Assembly (NCBI GenBank): GCA_963718315.1
Contig: CAVQZC010000012.1
Coordinates: 62,001 to 126,000 of the forward strand
Direction of reading: 5' to 3'
Source: CAVQZC01 sp963718315
Lineage (GTDB): Bacteria > Actinomycetota > Thermoleophilia > Gaiellales > JAICJC01
Length of the DNA: 64,000 bases
The notes below the pieces were generated by a model, which saw only the letters and a program-made list of their open reading frames with translations, did not search any database and was not told the origin of the DNA. Both the position numbers and the translations under genes were made by a program. Positions 25,111 to 32,853 of the stretch are shown in pieces. The first letter of the stretch is position 1. The number at the start of each line of letters is the position of its first letter.

Positions 25111-25668
25111 CTGCGAGCCGGCGAGCGGGCGCAGGAACGGCAGCCGCGCGCCCATGCCCGCCGCGACCAGGGCGATCACGCCGAGCACGATCAGCATGTC
25201 CCCAAGCGAGTAGATGTTGGCGCCCGGGAGCCAGCTCGGCGCGACGAAGCGATCGACCAGCCAGGAAAGGTGGGGCGAGGCGTCGGCGACACTGTTGTTG
25301 TGCACGCCGGTGTAGGTCAGCCCGGCGGCCCGCATCGCGGAGGGCAGGGCAGGCATGTGGCCGCCGTTGGCCAGGATTGCAGCCAGGTTGGCGAGCATGC
25401 CGGCTCCGGCCAGCACCATGCCCGGTACGCGGGCGTTGATCACGGTGACGGTGATCAGCGCGGCGTAGGACAGCACCTGCAGTCCGATGGCCGCCCGGTC
25501 TGGGACGGCGTAGGGCATGATCACCGAGGGGTATGCGACCAGCTGCAGGGCGATCGCCGCGTAGAACAGCCAGAGGGCCCTCAGCCTGAGGTCGGCCAGC
25601 CGGCCGATCCGGCCGCCGAGCAGGAGCCCGACCGCGATCCCCGGCAGGACTGCGAGCAGGAGAGCCAT
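24952..25668 (-). CDS. DUF5317 membrane protein
   Basis: 238 residues. The N-terminal two thirds match the DUF5317 pattern: LLAVLPGIAVGLLLGGRIGRLADLRLRALWLFY, LVAYPSV, GMLANLAAILANGGHMPALPSAMRAAG, and SLGDMLIVLGVIALV near residue 165. Five hydrophobic helices are visible. After about residue 180 the sequence becomes a basic soluble tail that runs antisense through the last 159 bp of the CopC-CopD gene; no earlier stop exists. The family is of unknown function and often sits next to GGDEF/HD-GYP genes, as here, where its ATG overlaps the stop of the cyclase by 1 bp (TGATG). Confidence 0.85.
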   Translation of the reverse strand: MALLLAVLPGIAVGLLLGGRIGRLADLRLRALWLFYAAIALQLVAYPSVIMPYAVPDRAAIGLQVLSYAALITVTVINARVPGMVLAGAGMLANLAAILANGGHMPALPSAMRAAGLTYTGVHNNSVADASPHLSWLVDRFVAPSWLPGANIYSLGDMLIVLGVIALVAAGMGARLPFLRPLAGSQLDRRPYRGSPVELQLALYHEMRRRGHVQVGDQKRPPIDRDPKDHGPARLAHR

Positions 25669-27503
25669 CAGCCGGTCGCGCGCCGCGCGGACGTTTCAGG
25701 CCTCGACTCCAGATACCGCTCGAGCGCCGTGACGATGCGTGCGTCGAACTGCGTCCACGACCGGCGTCGCAGCTCGGCGATCGCCTCCTCGGAGGTTCCC
25801 GCGGCGCGGTACACGCGATCCGACGTCATCGCGTCGTATGCGTCCGCGACCAGGATGATGCGGGATCCCAGCGGGATGTCCTCGCCGGCCAGGCCCAGGG
25901 GGTAGCCGGAGCCGTCCCACCACTCGTGGTGGTGGCGGATCCAGCGGTCGACCGGCGACACGCCGAGGCCCTCCAGCAGGCGGTATCCAAGCTCGGCGTG
26001 TTCGCGCATGGTCTTCAGCTCGTCGGGGTCGAGCTTGCCGGGCTTCTGCAGGATCCGGTCGGGGATGGCGATCTTGCCGAGGTCGTGCAGCAGGCCGGCC
26101 AGCCGCACCTGCTCCACCGTCTCCTCGTCGAGGTCCATCGACCGCGCGATCCCCTCCACCAGCCGCGACACCGACTGGGAGTGGGTGGTCGCGTAGGTGT
26201 CCTTGGCGTCCACCACGCGGATCAGGCTCTCGGCCGCGCGGAGCCGGGCGCTGCGCTCTGCCGTCTCGGCGAGCTCCTCCGGCGTGTAGATGCGAACGAC
26301 GTTGGGGCTGTAGACGCAGGACCGGTTCTTGCCGTGATTCTTGGCCCAGTAGAGCGCCCCGTCCGCGACCCGCAGGAGCTCGTCCCGGTCGTTGGCCGAG
26401 TCCGGGTACGAGGCGATGCCGACGCTGACGGTCACCGGTTCGCTGTGCATGAACTCGGTCTGCCAGAGCCGGGCGTGCAGGCGCTCGACAGCGGCGTACG
26501 CCTGCTGGCTGGTCTCGTCGGTCAGCAGCATTGCGAACTCCTCGCCGCCGATCCGGTACGCCTGGTTGATGCCGTACTCGTCGCGGAGGATGCTCGCGAG
26601 CAGGATCAGCACCTGGTCTCCCACCGGGTGGCCAAAGCGGTCGTTGATGCTCTTGAAGTCATCGATGTCGATCAGCGCCAGCGAGAGCCGTGAGTTCGTC
26701 GAGTGCGACAGCGCCAGCGACTCGCGGAGGTCGGTCTGGAATGACCGGTGGTTGCGCAGGCCGGTAAGCGCGTCGGTCTCGGCGTCGCGCGTCGCGACCA
26801 CGGTGCGGTAGGCGTAGCGCTGGTACAGCGCCAGCGCGAACAGCGGGCCGGCCAGCAGCAGCTCGAACAGCGGATTGACCAGCCACAGGGTGGTGGCCAG
26901 CGCGGCGATGAATGCCATGATCCCGAACGCCGGGCCGGAGTGGCGCACGTAGTCGTCGATGACCGAGCGCAGCGAGACGTTCTGGTAGATCGCCACCACC
27001 CCGGCGACGGTGAGAACGTTCGTCGATATGTAGGCGACGCCGCCGAGGAAGACCAACAGGCTGAGACGGCCAAACTCCTGCGGCTGAAGGTGGTGCCACC
27101 CGAGCACGAAGCCGGGCACCGCCGACATGAACGCCGACAGGCAGCATGACGCCGCGTTGAACGACGTCCGCAGGGTCGGGGCCCGCTCCGAGATCCCGAC
27201 CACGATGATGCTGATCATCGCGGCGGGCGCGGCGTACTGCCACCCGAAGAGCACCTGCATCGAGAGCAGGAAGACGATCGCCAGCGAGACCGAGTGGCCG
27301 CCCTTCTCGTCGAGCGGAACGGGCTTGAACTCGGCCGCCACGGCGGCGGCTAGAAACACACACGCGCCGGCGATCGTGTTGGCGCTCGGGGGGTGCGCCA
27401 CCACAAGTACCGCAGCCCCGACCACTACCGGAATACAGGCCGCAATGATCGCAGCCGCGTACCGAAGTAGCCGGGGCGGATAGGTAGTCGACGCGTTCGT
27501 CAC
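25668..27503 (-). CDS. Membrane diguanylate cyclase with C-terminal HD-GYP phosphodiesterase
   Basis: 611 residues from GTG 27503. Residues about 10-225 hold six or more membrane helices of a MASE-type sensor. The GGDEF domain carries the active-site variant GGEEF at 319-323, with DIDDFKSINDRFGHPVGD before it. The five-residue-upstream RxxD inhibitory site is absent. The HD-GYP domain shows His473-Asp474 in LLHDLGKIAIPD, HHEWWDGSGYP with GSGYP at 531-535, and DAYDAMTSDRVYR. Both c-di-GMP synthesis and breakdown motifs look intact, so the protein could switch direction. Upstream lie an 18-bp palindrome and a small ORF with a long leader. It is co-transcribed with DUF5317. Confidence 0.9.
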   Translation of the reverse strand: MTNASTTYPPRLLRYAAAIIAACIPVVVGAAVLVVAHPPSANTIAGACVFLAAAVAAEFKPVPLDEKGGHSVSLAIVFLLSMQVLFGWQYAAPAAMISIIVVGISERAPTLRTSFNAASCCLSAFMSAVPGFVLGWHHLQPQEFGRLSLLVFLGGVAYISTNVLTVAGVVAIYQNVSLRSVIDDYVRHSGPAFGIMAFIAALATTLWLVNPLFELLLAGPLFALALYQRYAYRTVVATRDAETDALTGLRNHRSFQTDLRESLALSHSTNSRLSLALIDIDDFKSINDRFGHPVGDQVLILLASILRDEYGINQAYRIGGEEFAMLLTDETSQQAYAAVERLHARLWQTEFMHSEPVTVSVGIASYPDSANDRDELLRVADGALYWAKNHGKNRSCVYSPNVVRIYTPEELAETAERSARLRAAESLIRVVDAKDTYATTHSQSVSRLVEGIARSMDLDEETVEQVRLAGLLHDLGKIAIPDRILQKPGKLDPDELKTMREHAELGYRLLEGLGVSPVDRWIRHHHEWWDGSGYPLGLAGEDIPLGSRIILVADAYDAMTSDRVYRAAGTSEEAIAELRRRSWTQFDARIVTALERYLESRPETSARRATG

Positions 27504-27519
27504 TGGAGTCTCACCAGAT

Positions 27520-27537
27520 ATCGGACGAACGTCCGAT
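27520..27537. promoter_or_regulatory. 18-bp perfect palindrome 17 bp before the cyclase start
   Basis: ATCGGACGAACGTCCGAT has 8-bp arms around AA. Symmetry and length are those of a TetR-type operator. It lies between the small ORF stop and the cyclase GTG. Confidence 0.6.
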
Positions 27538-27571
27538 GAGTGTTAGCGGTAAATCCGCAGGGAGCCGGGGA

Positions 27572-27670
27572 TCAGCCCCACTTGACCTGAGCGCCGCTGG
27601 CAAGAGCAAAAGCGGCGATGGCACCGAGCGCCAGAGCGACGCGGGTGACGCGATAGTTCCACTTGATCAT
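27572..27670 (-). CDS. 32-residue small membrane protein upstream of the cyclase
   Basis: ATG 27670 to TGA 27572. The sequence starts MIKWNYRVTRVALALGAIAA and continues FALASGAQVKWG. A basic N-terminus precedes one hydrophobic helix (about residues 11-27) with a short polar C-terminus. A strong ribosome-binding stretch (GGGAGG, 27679-27684 on the minus strand) lies 8 nt upstream. I recall similarly worded small ORFs in Thermoleophilia but no function. It could be a real small membrane protein or a leader peptide for the cyclase gene 69 bp further on. It stands on the same strand between the CapA-like gene and the cyclase. Confidence 0.6.
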   Translation of the reverse strand: MIKWNYRVTRVALALGAIAAFALASGAQVKWG

Positions 27671-27684
27671 TCCTCGCACCTCCC

Positions 27685-27882
27685 TTCAGAGGTCGGAGCA
27701 CCGATGGGCGCTTCCGAAACCGCCTGGCAAACGGTGCGGTGTACCGAGGGAGCTGATGGGGGAGCCAGGGGAAGTTCCGGGGAGCGTCCCCCTCGTGATA
27801 AGCCACAACCCCTGCCGGGGATTCCCCCTAAAGGGGGATCATTCGCGAAGCTGGCGGGCCGACGCGGCCACCCCTTTAGGTG
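27685..27882 (-). promoter_or_regulatory. Structured leader/promoter region of the small ORF and cyclase
   Basis: Read on the minus strand it contains CACCTAAAGGGG (27871-27882), the palindrome TCCCCCTTTAGGGGGA (27823-27838), and several short C/G-rich pairings. It runs up to the ribosome-binding site of the small ORF. The region is about 200 nt long and could be transcribed as a structured 5' leader. I compared it by eye with c-di-GMP-I and c-di-AMP riboswitches and it matches neither convincingly. Confidence 0.4.
27823..27838. promoter_or_regulatory. C5-TAAA-G5 palindromic motif
   Basis: TCCCCCTAAAGGGGGA, matching the motif at 19833-19849 before the EAL-HDOD gene. A half-similar copy with TTTA overlaps the stop codon of the CapA-like gene at 27870-27882. 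Confidence 0.5.
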
Positions 27883-29102
27883 ATTGCGCCAGACGGGGAG
27901 ATACGGGCCCCCGCGCTCCCCAGGTCCTCGCGTGACAGCCGCTCAATCAGCTGGGCGCCTGCATCCGTGGAATCCAGCTCAGGCTGACCTGCCCCGGCGA
28001 GGCGCACCGACACGACGTGCGCAGCCAGAAAACGGCCGTCGGCCGCCAGCCTCGCCTGCAGGATCGCTGACACCGCGAGGTCGCCGTCGAGGCCGGAGTT
28101 GTGATAGCCCGCGAAGTTGCCCAGGCTGTAGGCGATCAGCCGCTTGTGGTAGACCTGCATCGCCCGCAGCACGTGCGGCCCGCTGCCGAGCACCAGGTCG
28201 GAGCCGGCGTCGATCGCCATGTGGGCGAACGCCTCGGGGTTGCCACGGTTCTCACCCAGGTAGATCTCGTCCTGCCCGGTCAGGTGCTCGGCGGCGACGC
28301 CCTCGGCGCCGGCATGCATCGACGTCACCACGATGTCGGCATGCTGGGCGGCCTCGTGGATCAGTGCGCGGGCGGCAGGGAAGTCGTTCAGCGGAGCGTT
28401 GTTGGGGTAGGGCCCGAACCCGATGAACGCGATCTTGAGGTTGCCCGAACGGACGTAGGTGATCTCGTCGGTGCGGCCGGTGTGCCGGATGCCGGAGTGG
28501 TCGAGCGCCGAGATCGTGCTGTCCAGCCCGGCCTGCCCGTAGTCGAACGAATGGTTGTTGCCCTGGCTGAGCAGCGTGAACCCGGCCTGGCGGAGATCGT
28601 GGGCAAACTCCGGCGGCACCCGGAACTCGAAGCAGTCGGCCGCCGGCCGGGCGCCGCACTTGCCGACCGTCGCGTTGGTCAGCGTCCCCTCGAGATTGCC
28701 GAACACCACGTCGCCGTGGAGAGCACTGCGCACACCGTTGAAGTAGTCGCCCGGATCGGACGGCAGGTACCCGGCGCGGCCGAGCATCGTGTCGCCGACC
28801 GCGGCGACCGTGAACGTGCCGGTGCCGTGTGGCCGCGTGGTCGCGGCCGGCTGCGTCGTGGTCGACGAGGTGCGTTTGGGATCGCTACCGGGCGGGTCGC
28901 TGCGGTGTGTCGAGCCTCCCGGAGACGCCGATCCGGAGCCGCCGTCGAGCAGCCCGGCGACCGCCACGCCCAGTCCGAGGAGAGCCAGCAGCAGCACCGC
29001 TGCGGCAACTGTCCGCCGGCGGCGCACGGCGCGGCGCCTGGCCTCGGTCCGACGCCGCCGCATCTGCTCACGGCTCGGCTGGTGTGGGTCCTGCCCGCTC
29101 AC
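27876..29102 (-). CDS. CapA-family membrane-anchored metallophosphatase-like protein
   Basis: 408 residues from GTG 29102 (AGGTGATGA upstream). A strongly basic N-terminus precedes one membrane helix (residues about 31-51), then a Ser/Thr/Pro-rich linker. The catalytic-type domain from about 95 has AAVGDTMLGRAGY, VVFGNLEGTLT, LSQGNNHSFDYG and GSGPHVLRAMQVY, the PGA_cap/CapA calcineurin-like fold. CapA proteins take part in poly-gamma-glutamate or other capsule synthesis in Gram-positives, but many members are broader surface-polymer enzymes. The CapBC partners are absent here. The domain probably faces outside. Confidence 0.86.
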   Translation of the reverse strand: MSGQDPHQPSREQMRRRRTEARRRAVRRRRTVAAAVLLLALLGLGVAVAGLLDGGSGSASPGGSTHRSDPPGSDPKRTSSTTTQPAATTRPHGTGTFTVAAVGDTMLGRAGYLPSDPGDYFNGVRSALHGDVVFGNLEGTLTNATVGKCGARPAADCFEFRVPPEFAHDLRQAGFTLLSQGNNHSFDYGQAGLDSTISALDHSGIRHTGRTDEITYVRSGNLKIAFIGFGPYPNNAPLNDFPAARALIHEAAQHADIVVTSMHAGAEGVAAEHLTGQDEIYLGENRGNPEAFAHMAIDAGSDLVLGSGPHVLRAMQVYHKRLIAYSLGNFAGYHNSGLDGDLAVSAILQARLAADGRFLAAHVVSVRLAGAGQPELDSTDAGAQLIERLSREDLGSAGARISPSGAIT

Positions 29103-29110
29103 TCATCACC

Positions 29111-29116
29111 TATCAT
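29111..29116 (+). promoter_or_regulatory. -10 element, leaderless M20 peptidase transcript
   Basis: TATCAT ends 8 nt before GTG 29125. It lies just 9 bp from the divergent CapA-like start. Confidence 0.5.
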
Positions 29117-29124
29117 CGCCGACC

Positions 29125-30429
29125 GTGGACCTGGAGAGCCGGATCCTGGAGGCGGTCGAGCGGGGGCGGGAGGAGCTTGTGGGGCTCACGTCAGCGTTGG
29201 TCGGCTTCGACACAACAGCACGCGGCGGCGACGAGCCGGCGCGCGACGAGGCCGATCTTCAGGCCTATCTCGGCGACCGCCTGAACCGCGCCGGCGCAGC
29301 CGTCGACATCTGGGAGCCGGACCCCGCCGACGTGGCCGGGTCGCGTCAGATGCCGCCGGGTCTGTCGTTCGAGGGCCGGCCTCAGATGGCCGCCCGGTTC
29401 GCCGGCAGCGGCGGAGGCAGGAGCCTGCTGTTCAACGGCCACATCGACGTTGTCTCGTCGGAGCCCCGCGACCGCTGGACGAGCGACCCCAACCAGGCCG
29501 AGGTGCGCGACGGCAACCTGTACGGGCGCGGCGCCTGCGACATGAAGGGCGGGGTGGCCTGCATGGTCTACGCCGCCGAGGTGCTCTCGCGCCTGGGCGT
29601 CACGCTGCGGGGCGATCTGATCGTCAACACCGTGACCGACGAGGAGTCGTCCGGGGCCGGCGGCCTGGCCGCGGTGCGCCACGGCGTCAAGGCCGACGCC
29701 GGCATCGTCACCGAGCCGACGGCGTTCGAGGTGTGGGTCGCGTGCCGCGGGTCGCTGACACCGACCATCACGGTGCTCGGCAGGCCCGGCCATGCCGAGC
29801 TGGCCCAGCCTCACTGGCGCTCCGGCGGGGCGGTGAATGCCATCGAGAAGCTGGGAATCGTGCTCGACGCGGTCGCGACGCTTCGCGAGGAGTGGCGCGG
29901 TCGCGCCGACAAGCAGCACCCCTACCTCTCGCCCAGCGACATCGTCCCGGTGATCGTCAAGGGCGGGGAGTGGACCGTGACCTACCCGGCATCGGCATCG
30001 CTCACCTGCGAGCTGATGTACCTGCCGGCCAACGCCGACGACGACGGCTGGGGGACCCTGGTCGAGGCCGAGGTTGAGCGGTGGTTCGCCGATGCGGCGG
30101 CGGCCGACCCGTGGTTGGCGGAGAATCCGCCGACAGTGAACTGGACGCTGGACATCCCACCCGCGGAGGTAGATCCCGAGCATCCGCTCGTCGCGGCGAC
30201 GCTGGCGGCCAGCGAGCGCGTCGGCGAGCCGTCACGGCTGGGCGGCCTCGACTCCTGGTTCGACGCCGCCACCTTCACCAGGTTCGGCGAGACGCCGTCG
30301 ATCGGCTTCGGGCCCCGCGACATCGCCTGGGCGCACACGATCGATGAGTACGTGCCGGTCGACGACCTGGTGCGCTGCTCCCAGGCGCTCGCACTGGCGG
30401 CCGTCGACTACTGCGGAGTGGAGTCGTGA
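29125..30429 (+). CDS. M20-family metallopeptidase (ArgE/DapE-like deacylase)
   Basis: 434 residues from GTG 29125. Metal and catalytic motifs are intact: LLFNGHIDVV (His, Asp), GRGACDMKGGVACMVYAAEVL, TVTDEESSGAGG (general base Glu) and the late AWAHTIDEYVP His. A dimerisation domain interrupts the catalytic one at about residues 205-320. The nearest type is acetylornithine deacetylase / succinyl-diaminopimelate desuccinylase-like hydrolase, but neither arginine nor lysine biosynthetic genes are nearby, so the amide substrate is open. The stop overlaps the next ATG (TGATG), coupling it to the GNAT gene. Confidence 0.87.
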   Translation: MDLESRILEAVERGREELVGLTSALVGFDTTARGGDEPARDEADLQAYLGDRLNRAGAAVDIWEPDPADVAGSRQMPPGLSFEGRPQMAARFAGSGGGRSLLFNGHIDVVSSEPRDRWTSDPNQAEVRDGNLYGRGACDMKGGVACMVYAAEVLSRLGVTLRGDLIVNTVTDEESSGAGGLAAVRHGVKADAGIVTEPTAFEVWVACRGSLTPTITVLGRPGHAELAQPHWRSGGAVNAIEKLGIVLDAVATLREEWRGRADKQHPYLSPSDIVPVIVKGGEWTVTYPASASLTCELMYLPANADDDGWGTLVEAEVERWFADAAAADPWLAENPPTVNWTLDIPPAEVDPEHPLVAATLAASERVGEPSRLGGLDSWFDAATFTRFGETPSIGFGPRDIAWAHTIDEYVPVDDLVRCSQALALAAVDYCGVES

Positions 30430-30872
30430 TGCGGCTCGCCACGATGGGCGACTCAGCGCTGGTCACGAAGCTGCTGCGATCGTTCTTCAGTCACGAGGGG
30501 CGGGTCGTCGAGCACCTCCAGCAAAACGTGGAGGCGATCCTCGCCGACCCTGGCCGCGGGTTCTTCACGCTGGCCGACGACCGCGGCGTGGCGACGACCA
30601 CCATCCGCATCTCGGCCGGGGGCGGCTGCAGCGCCGAGATCGAGGAGATCTGGGTACAGCCGTCGGCCCGCGGCAGGGGCCTGGGAGCTCAGCTCCTGCG
30701 CACCGCGGTCGCCGAGTGCCGGCGCCGCGGCATCTCCTCGATCGAGTTGCGGGTGACGCCCGACGACCAGGAGCTGGGAATCCCCGACTTCTATACCAAG
30801 CAGGGCTTCACGCACGGCGGGCGGCTGATCTACGAGTTCGCCGGCACGCGCCAGCGACAGGGCTGGGTCTAG
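30429..30872 (+). CDS. GNAT-family N-acetyltransferase
   Basis: 147 residues from ATG 30429, overlapping the M20 stop; GTG 30426 is possible. The GNAT core is seen in IEEIWVQPSARGRGLGAQLL, with acetyl-CoA pyrophosphate loop RGRGLG, then SSIELRVTPDDQELGIPDFYTKQGF. Translational coupling to a deacylase suggests that the two act on related N-acylated metabolites, which is only inference. No residue marks the acceptor. Confidence 0.85.
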   Translation: MRLATMGDSALVTKLLRSFFSHEGRVVEHLQQNVEAILADPGRGFFTLADDRGVATTTIRISAGGGCSAEIEEIWVQPSARGRGLGAQLLRTAVAECRRRGISSIELRVTPDDQELGIPDFYTKQGFTHGGRLIYEFAGTRQRQGWV

Positions 30873-30882
30873 GCAGCCGGGT

Positions 30883-31977
30883 CTAAGCGGAACTGCCCGG
30901 CAGCAGGTCGGAGGCGTTCTCGAGCATCTCCAGGGCCAGCGCGTCACGACCCTGGGTGCGCAGGAACTTGCCGTAGCGCCGGTAGGCCTTGGCCAGGTCG
31001 GTGTTCCAGCCGTTCTGGCGACGCAGACCCTCGATCGCTGCACGGTAGGCGCGGTCGGCCCGCTCGGGGTCACCGCCGGCCTCGCGCACCCGGGCCAGGG
31101 TCAGCTGGGCAAGGCCGAACAACCCCGGCATGGACATGTCGCTCAGCAGCTCGACCGCCTCCAGCGCCCGCTCCAGCGCCACGGGCTGGTCGTCCAGCTG
31201 GAGCGCGCAGCGGGCCTCGTCGATCAGCAGAAAGCCCATGTCGACGTCGGAGGGGGCGTGGGCGCCGATCGCGCCGCGGGCGGAGCCCAGCAGCTCCTGG
31301 GCCGTGGTGGTGTTGCCTGCGTCGAGCTGTGTGGCCGCGGCCAGCAGGTAGCTGTCGAAGATCGCGGTTGCATCGCCGGTGGCGAGCGCCGCGGTGATGG
31401 TGCGCTCGCCGTAGACGATCGCCTGGTCGGTTCTCCCGGTGTTGTGGCTCAGCCGCGTGAGCGCGTAGTTGACGCGCTGACTGGTGATGTCGTCGATCTC
31501 CTCGGCGCGGTCGCGAAGCAGCTCGCTCAGCACCGCGTTGGCCCGGCCGTACTCACCGAAGTCGGCCAGGGCGTAGCTGAGGAACGTGGTGAACCGCGCG
31601 ACGATGGCGATATCGCCGGATTCGCCGAGGCGGTCGACAGCCCACTGGAGAAGGTCCGCAGCCTGCTGCGGCTCGCCGACCGAGCTGAGCACCCGGCCGA
31701 GCTCGAGGTACAGCCACGGCCGATCCGCGGGATCGGGCTCGCCGCCCCGCTCGACCGCACGCTCGAACAGCTCCCGGGCACGCGTCTCCCTCCCGCGTCG
31801 GGTGGCGATCGTCCCCAACCCCTCGTAGGCCCTGCTGGCGAGGTCGTCGTCCTCCGCGGCGTCCGCTCGGCGGAGGACCAGCACGAGCGTCTCCTCGGCC
31901 TCGTCGAACTGACCGAGGCCCACCATCAGGGAAGCATCGGAGAGGAGCGTCTCACTGTCCCGAGTGGTTTCAAACAC
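30883..31977 (-). CDS. TPR-repeat protein
   Basis: 364 residues from GTG 31977. Almost the entire protein is helical repeats of about 34-40 residues (for example FDEAEETLVLVLRRADAAEDDDLASRAYEGLGTIATRRGRETRARELFERAV, followed by five or six more). No catalytic, DNA-binding or membrane part is visible. It is probably a scaffold or a sensor's protein-binding half. A minus-strand TACGCT (31985-31990) ends 7 nt before the start. Confidence 0.8.
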   Translation of the reverse strand: MFETTRDSETLLSDASLMVGLGQFDEAEETLVLVLRRADAAEDDDLASRAYEGLGTIATRRGRETRARELFERAVERGGEPDPADRPWLYLELGRVLSSVGEPQQAADLLQWAVDRLGESGDIAIVARFTTFLSYALADFGEYGRANAVLSELLRDRAEEIDDITSQRVNYALTRLSHNTGRTDQAIVYGERTITAALATGDATAIFDSYLLAAATQLDAGNTTTAQELLGSARGAIGAHAPSDVDMGFLLIDEARCALQLDDQPVALERALEAVELLSDMSMPGLFGLAQLTLARVREAGGDPERADRAYRAAIEGLRRQNGWNTDLAKAYRRYGKFLRTQGRDALALEMLENASDLLPGSSA

Positions 31978-31984
31978 TCAAGCG

Positions 31985-31990
31985 AGCGTA
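31985..31990 (-). promoter_or_regulatory. -10 element, leaderless TPR protein transcript
   Basis: TACGCT on the minus strand ends 7 nt before GTG 31977. Confidence 0.5.
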
Positions 31991-32030
31991 CGGCACCGGC
32001 AGGACGGCAGCAACCACAACCGCAAAGTGT

Positions 32031-32807
32031 TTACGACTGTGTGAACGGCAAAGGGACGGCCAGAGCCTCCACTCCGCCGGCGCTGAGCACGGCTCCGTCC
32101 TCCACCTCGCGCCTGAGGATGGCAAGCGCAATGTGCCCGAACCTGGGCGAATCGACGGGAGACGTGAGCCGTCCCACCGGCTTGCCCTGATGCGTCACCT
32201 CGGCGCCTGGATCGGCCGGTCCGGCCAGGCGCAGCCCGCGTACGCCGCGGTTGACGTGACCCCGGTAGAACAGCCGGGCTACCGGCTCCTGTCCGGGGTA
32301 GCAGCCCTTGGTGAAGCTGACCGCGCGATCGACGACGCCCGCCTCGGCAGGCATCGAGTCGCTATTGAACTCGTGCATGTAGCGCGGCTGACCGGCCTCG
32401 ACGCGGGCGATCTCCCACTCCGGTGAGGGGTCAGCCGGCGCAGCCGAGTCGACCAACGCTTCCGGGCCTGCCGGCGTCTGCAGCGTGGCCCGCGCCGCCT
32501 CCGCGTTCCCCCACGCAACCCCGCCCTCGACCGGCTCCAGCTCGACCTTGCTGCGAAACCGAGAGCGCACCAGCGCCTGGAGCACGGCCCCGCGCGCCTC
32601 GACGGGGGTGCCCAGCACGTACTCGCCGTCGCCCACGCCGAACACCTCGAGGTCAGCGATGATCCGCGCCTTCGGCGTCAGCAGCAGGGCGTACACGCCG
32701 CCGCCGGGCACGACGCGCTCGACGTCGTTGGTGAGCATGCTCTGCAGATACTTCGGCGCGTCGGGGCCGGTCACGGAGATCAGGCTGCGGTCGAGCACGG
32801 CGGTCAT
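32031..32807 (-). CDS. ygfZ: YgfZ/GcvT-domain folate-binding protein
   Basis: 258 residues from ATG 32807 (MTAVLDRSLISVTGPDAPKYL). The YgfZ fingerprint is present as FTKGCYPGQEPVAR, together with the N-terminal QSMLTNDVE of the GcvT-like fold. YgfZ binds tetrahydrofolate and helps maintain certain iron-sulfur enzymes, such as MiaB, and oxidative-stress tolerance in E. coli. Extra codons upstream of 32807 overlap the promoter of the divergent gene. The minus-strand TACCCT (32814-32819) ends 6 nt before this start, supporting both the chosen ATG and a leaderless mRNA. Confidence 0.88.
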   Translation of the reverse strand: MTAVLDRSLISVTGPDAPKYLQSMLTNDVERVVPGGGVYALLLTPKARIIADLEVFGVGDGEYVLGTPVEARGAVLQALVRSRFRSKVELEPVEGGVAWGNAEAARATLQTPAGPEALVDSAAPADPSPEWEIARVEAGQPRYMHEFNSDSMPAEAGVVDRAVSFTKGCYPGQEPVARLFYRGHVNRGVRGLRLAGPADPGAEVTHQGKPVGRLTSPVDSPRFGHIALAILRREVEDGAVLSAGGVEALAVPLPFTQS

Positions 32808-32813
32808 GCCTGA

Positions 32814-32845
32814 AGGGTAGTCGGCCGCGCTCGCGCCACTACGAT
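32814..32845. promoter_or_regulatory. Divergent leaderless promoters for ygfZ and the sulfite-oxidase-like gene
   Basis: TACCCT on the minus strand (32814-32819) and TACGAT on the plus strand (32840-32845) face away from each other, 20 bp apart. They end 6 and 8 nt before the two start codons. The -35 region of each overlaps the other promoter, so the two genes probably compete for polymerase. Confidence 0.5.
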
Positions 32846-32853
32846 TCCCGCCC

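Noticed and set aside
27690..27880. c-di-GMP-I or c-di-AMP (ydaO-type) riboswitch
   Set aside because: CATCAGCTCCCTCGGTA resembles the 3' part of ydaO RNAs, but the matching 5' strand and the spacing are missing, and the GEMM signature (GGACGCAAAGCC) is absent. Kept only as an unclassified leader.
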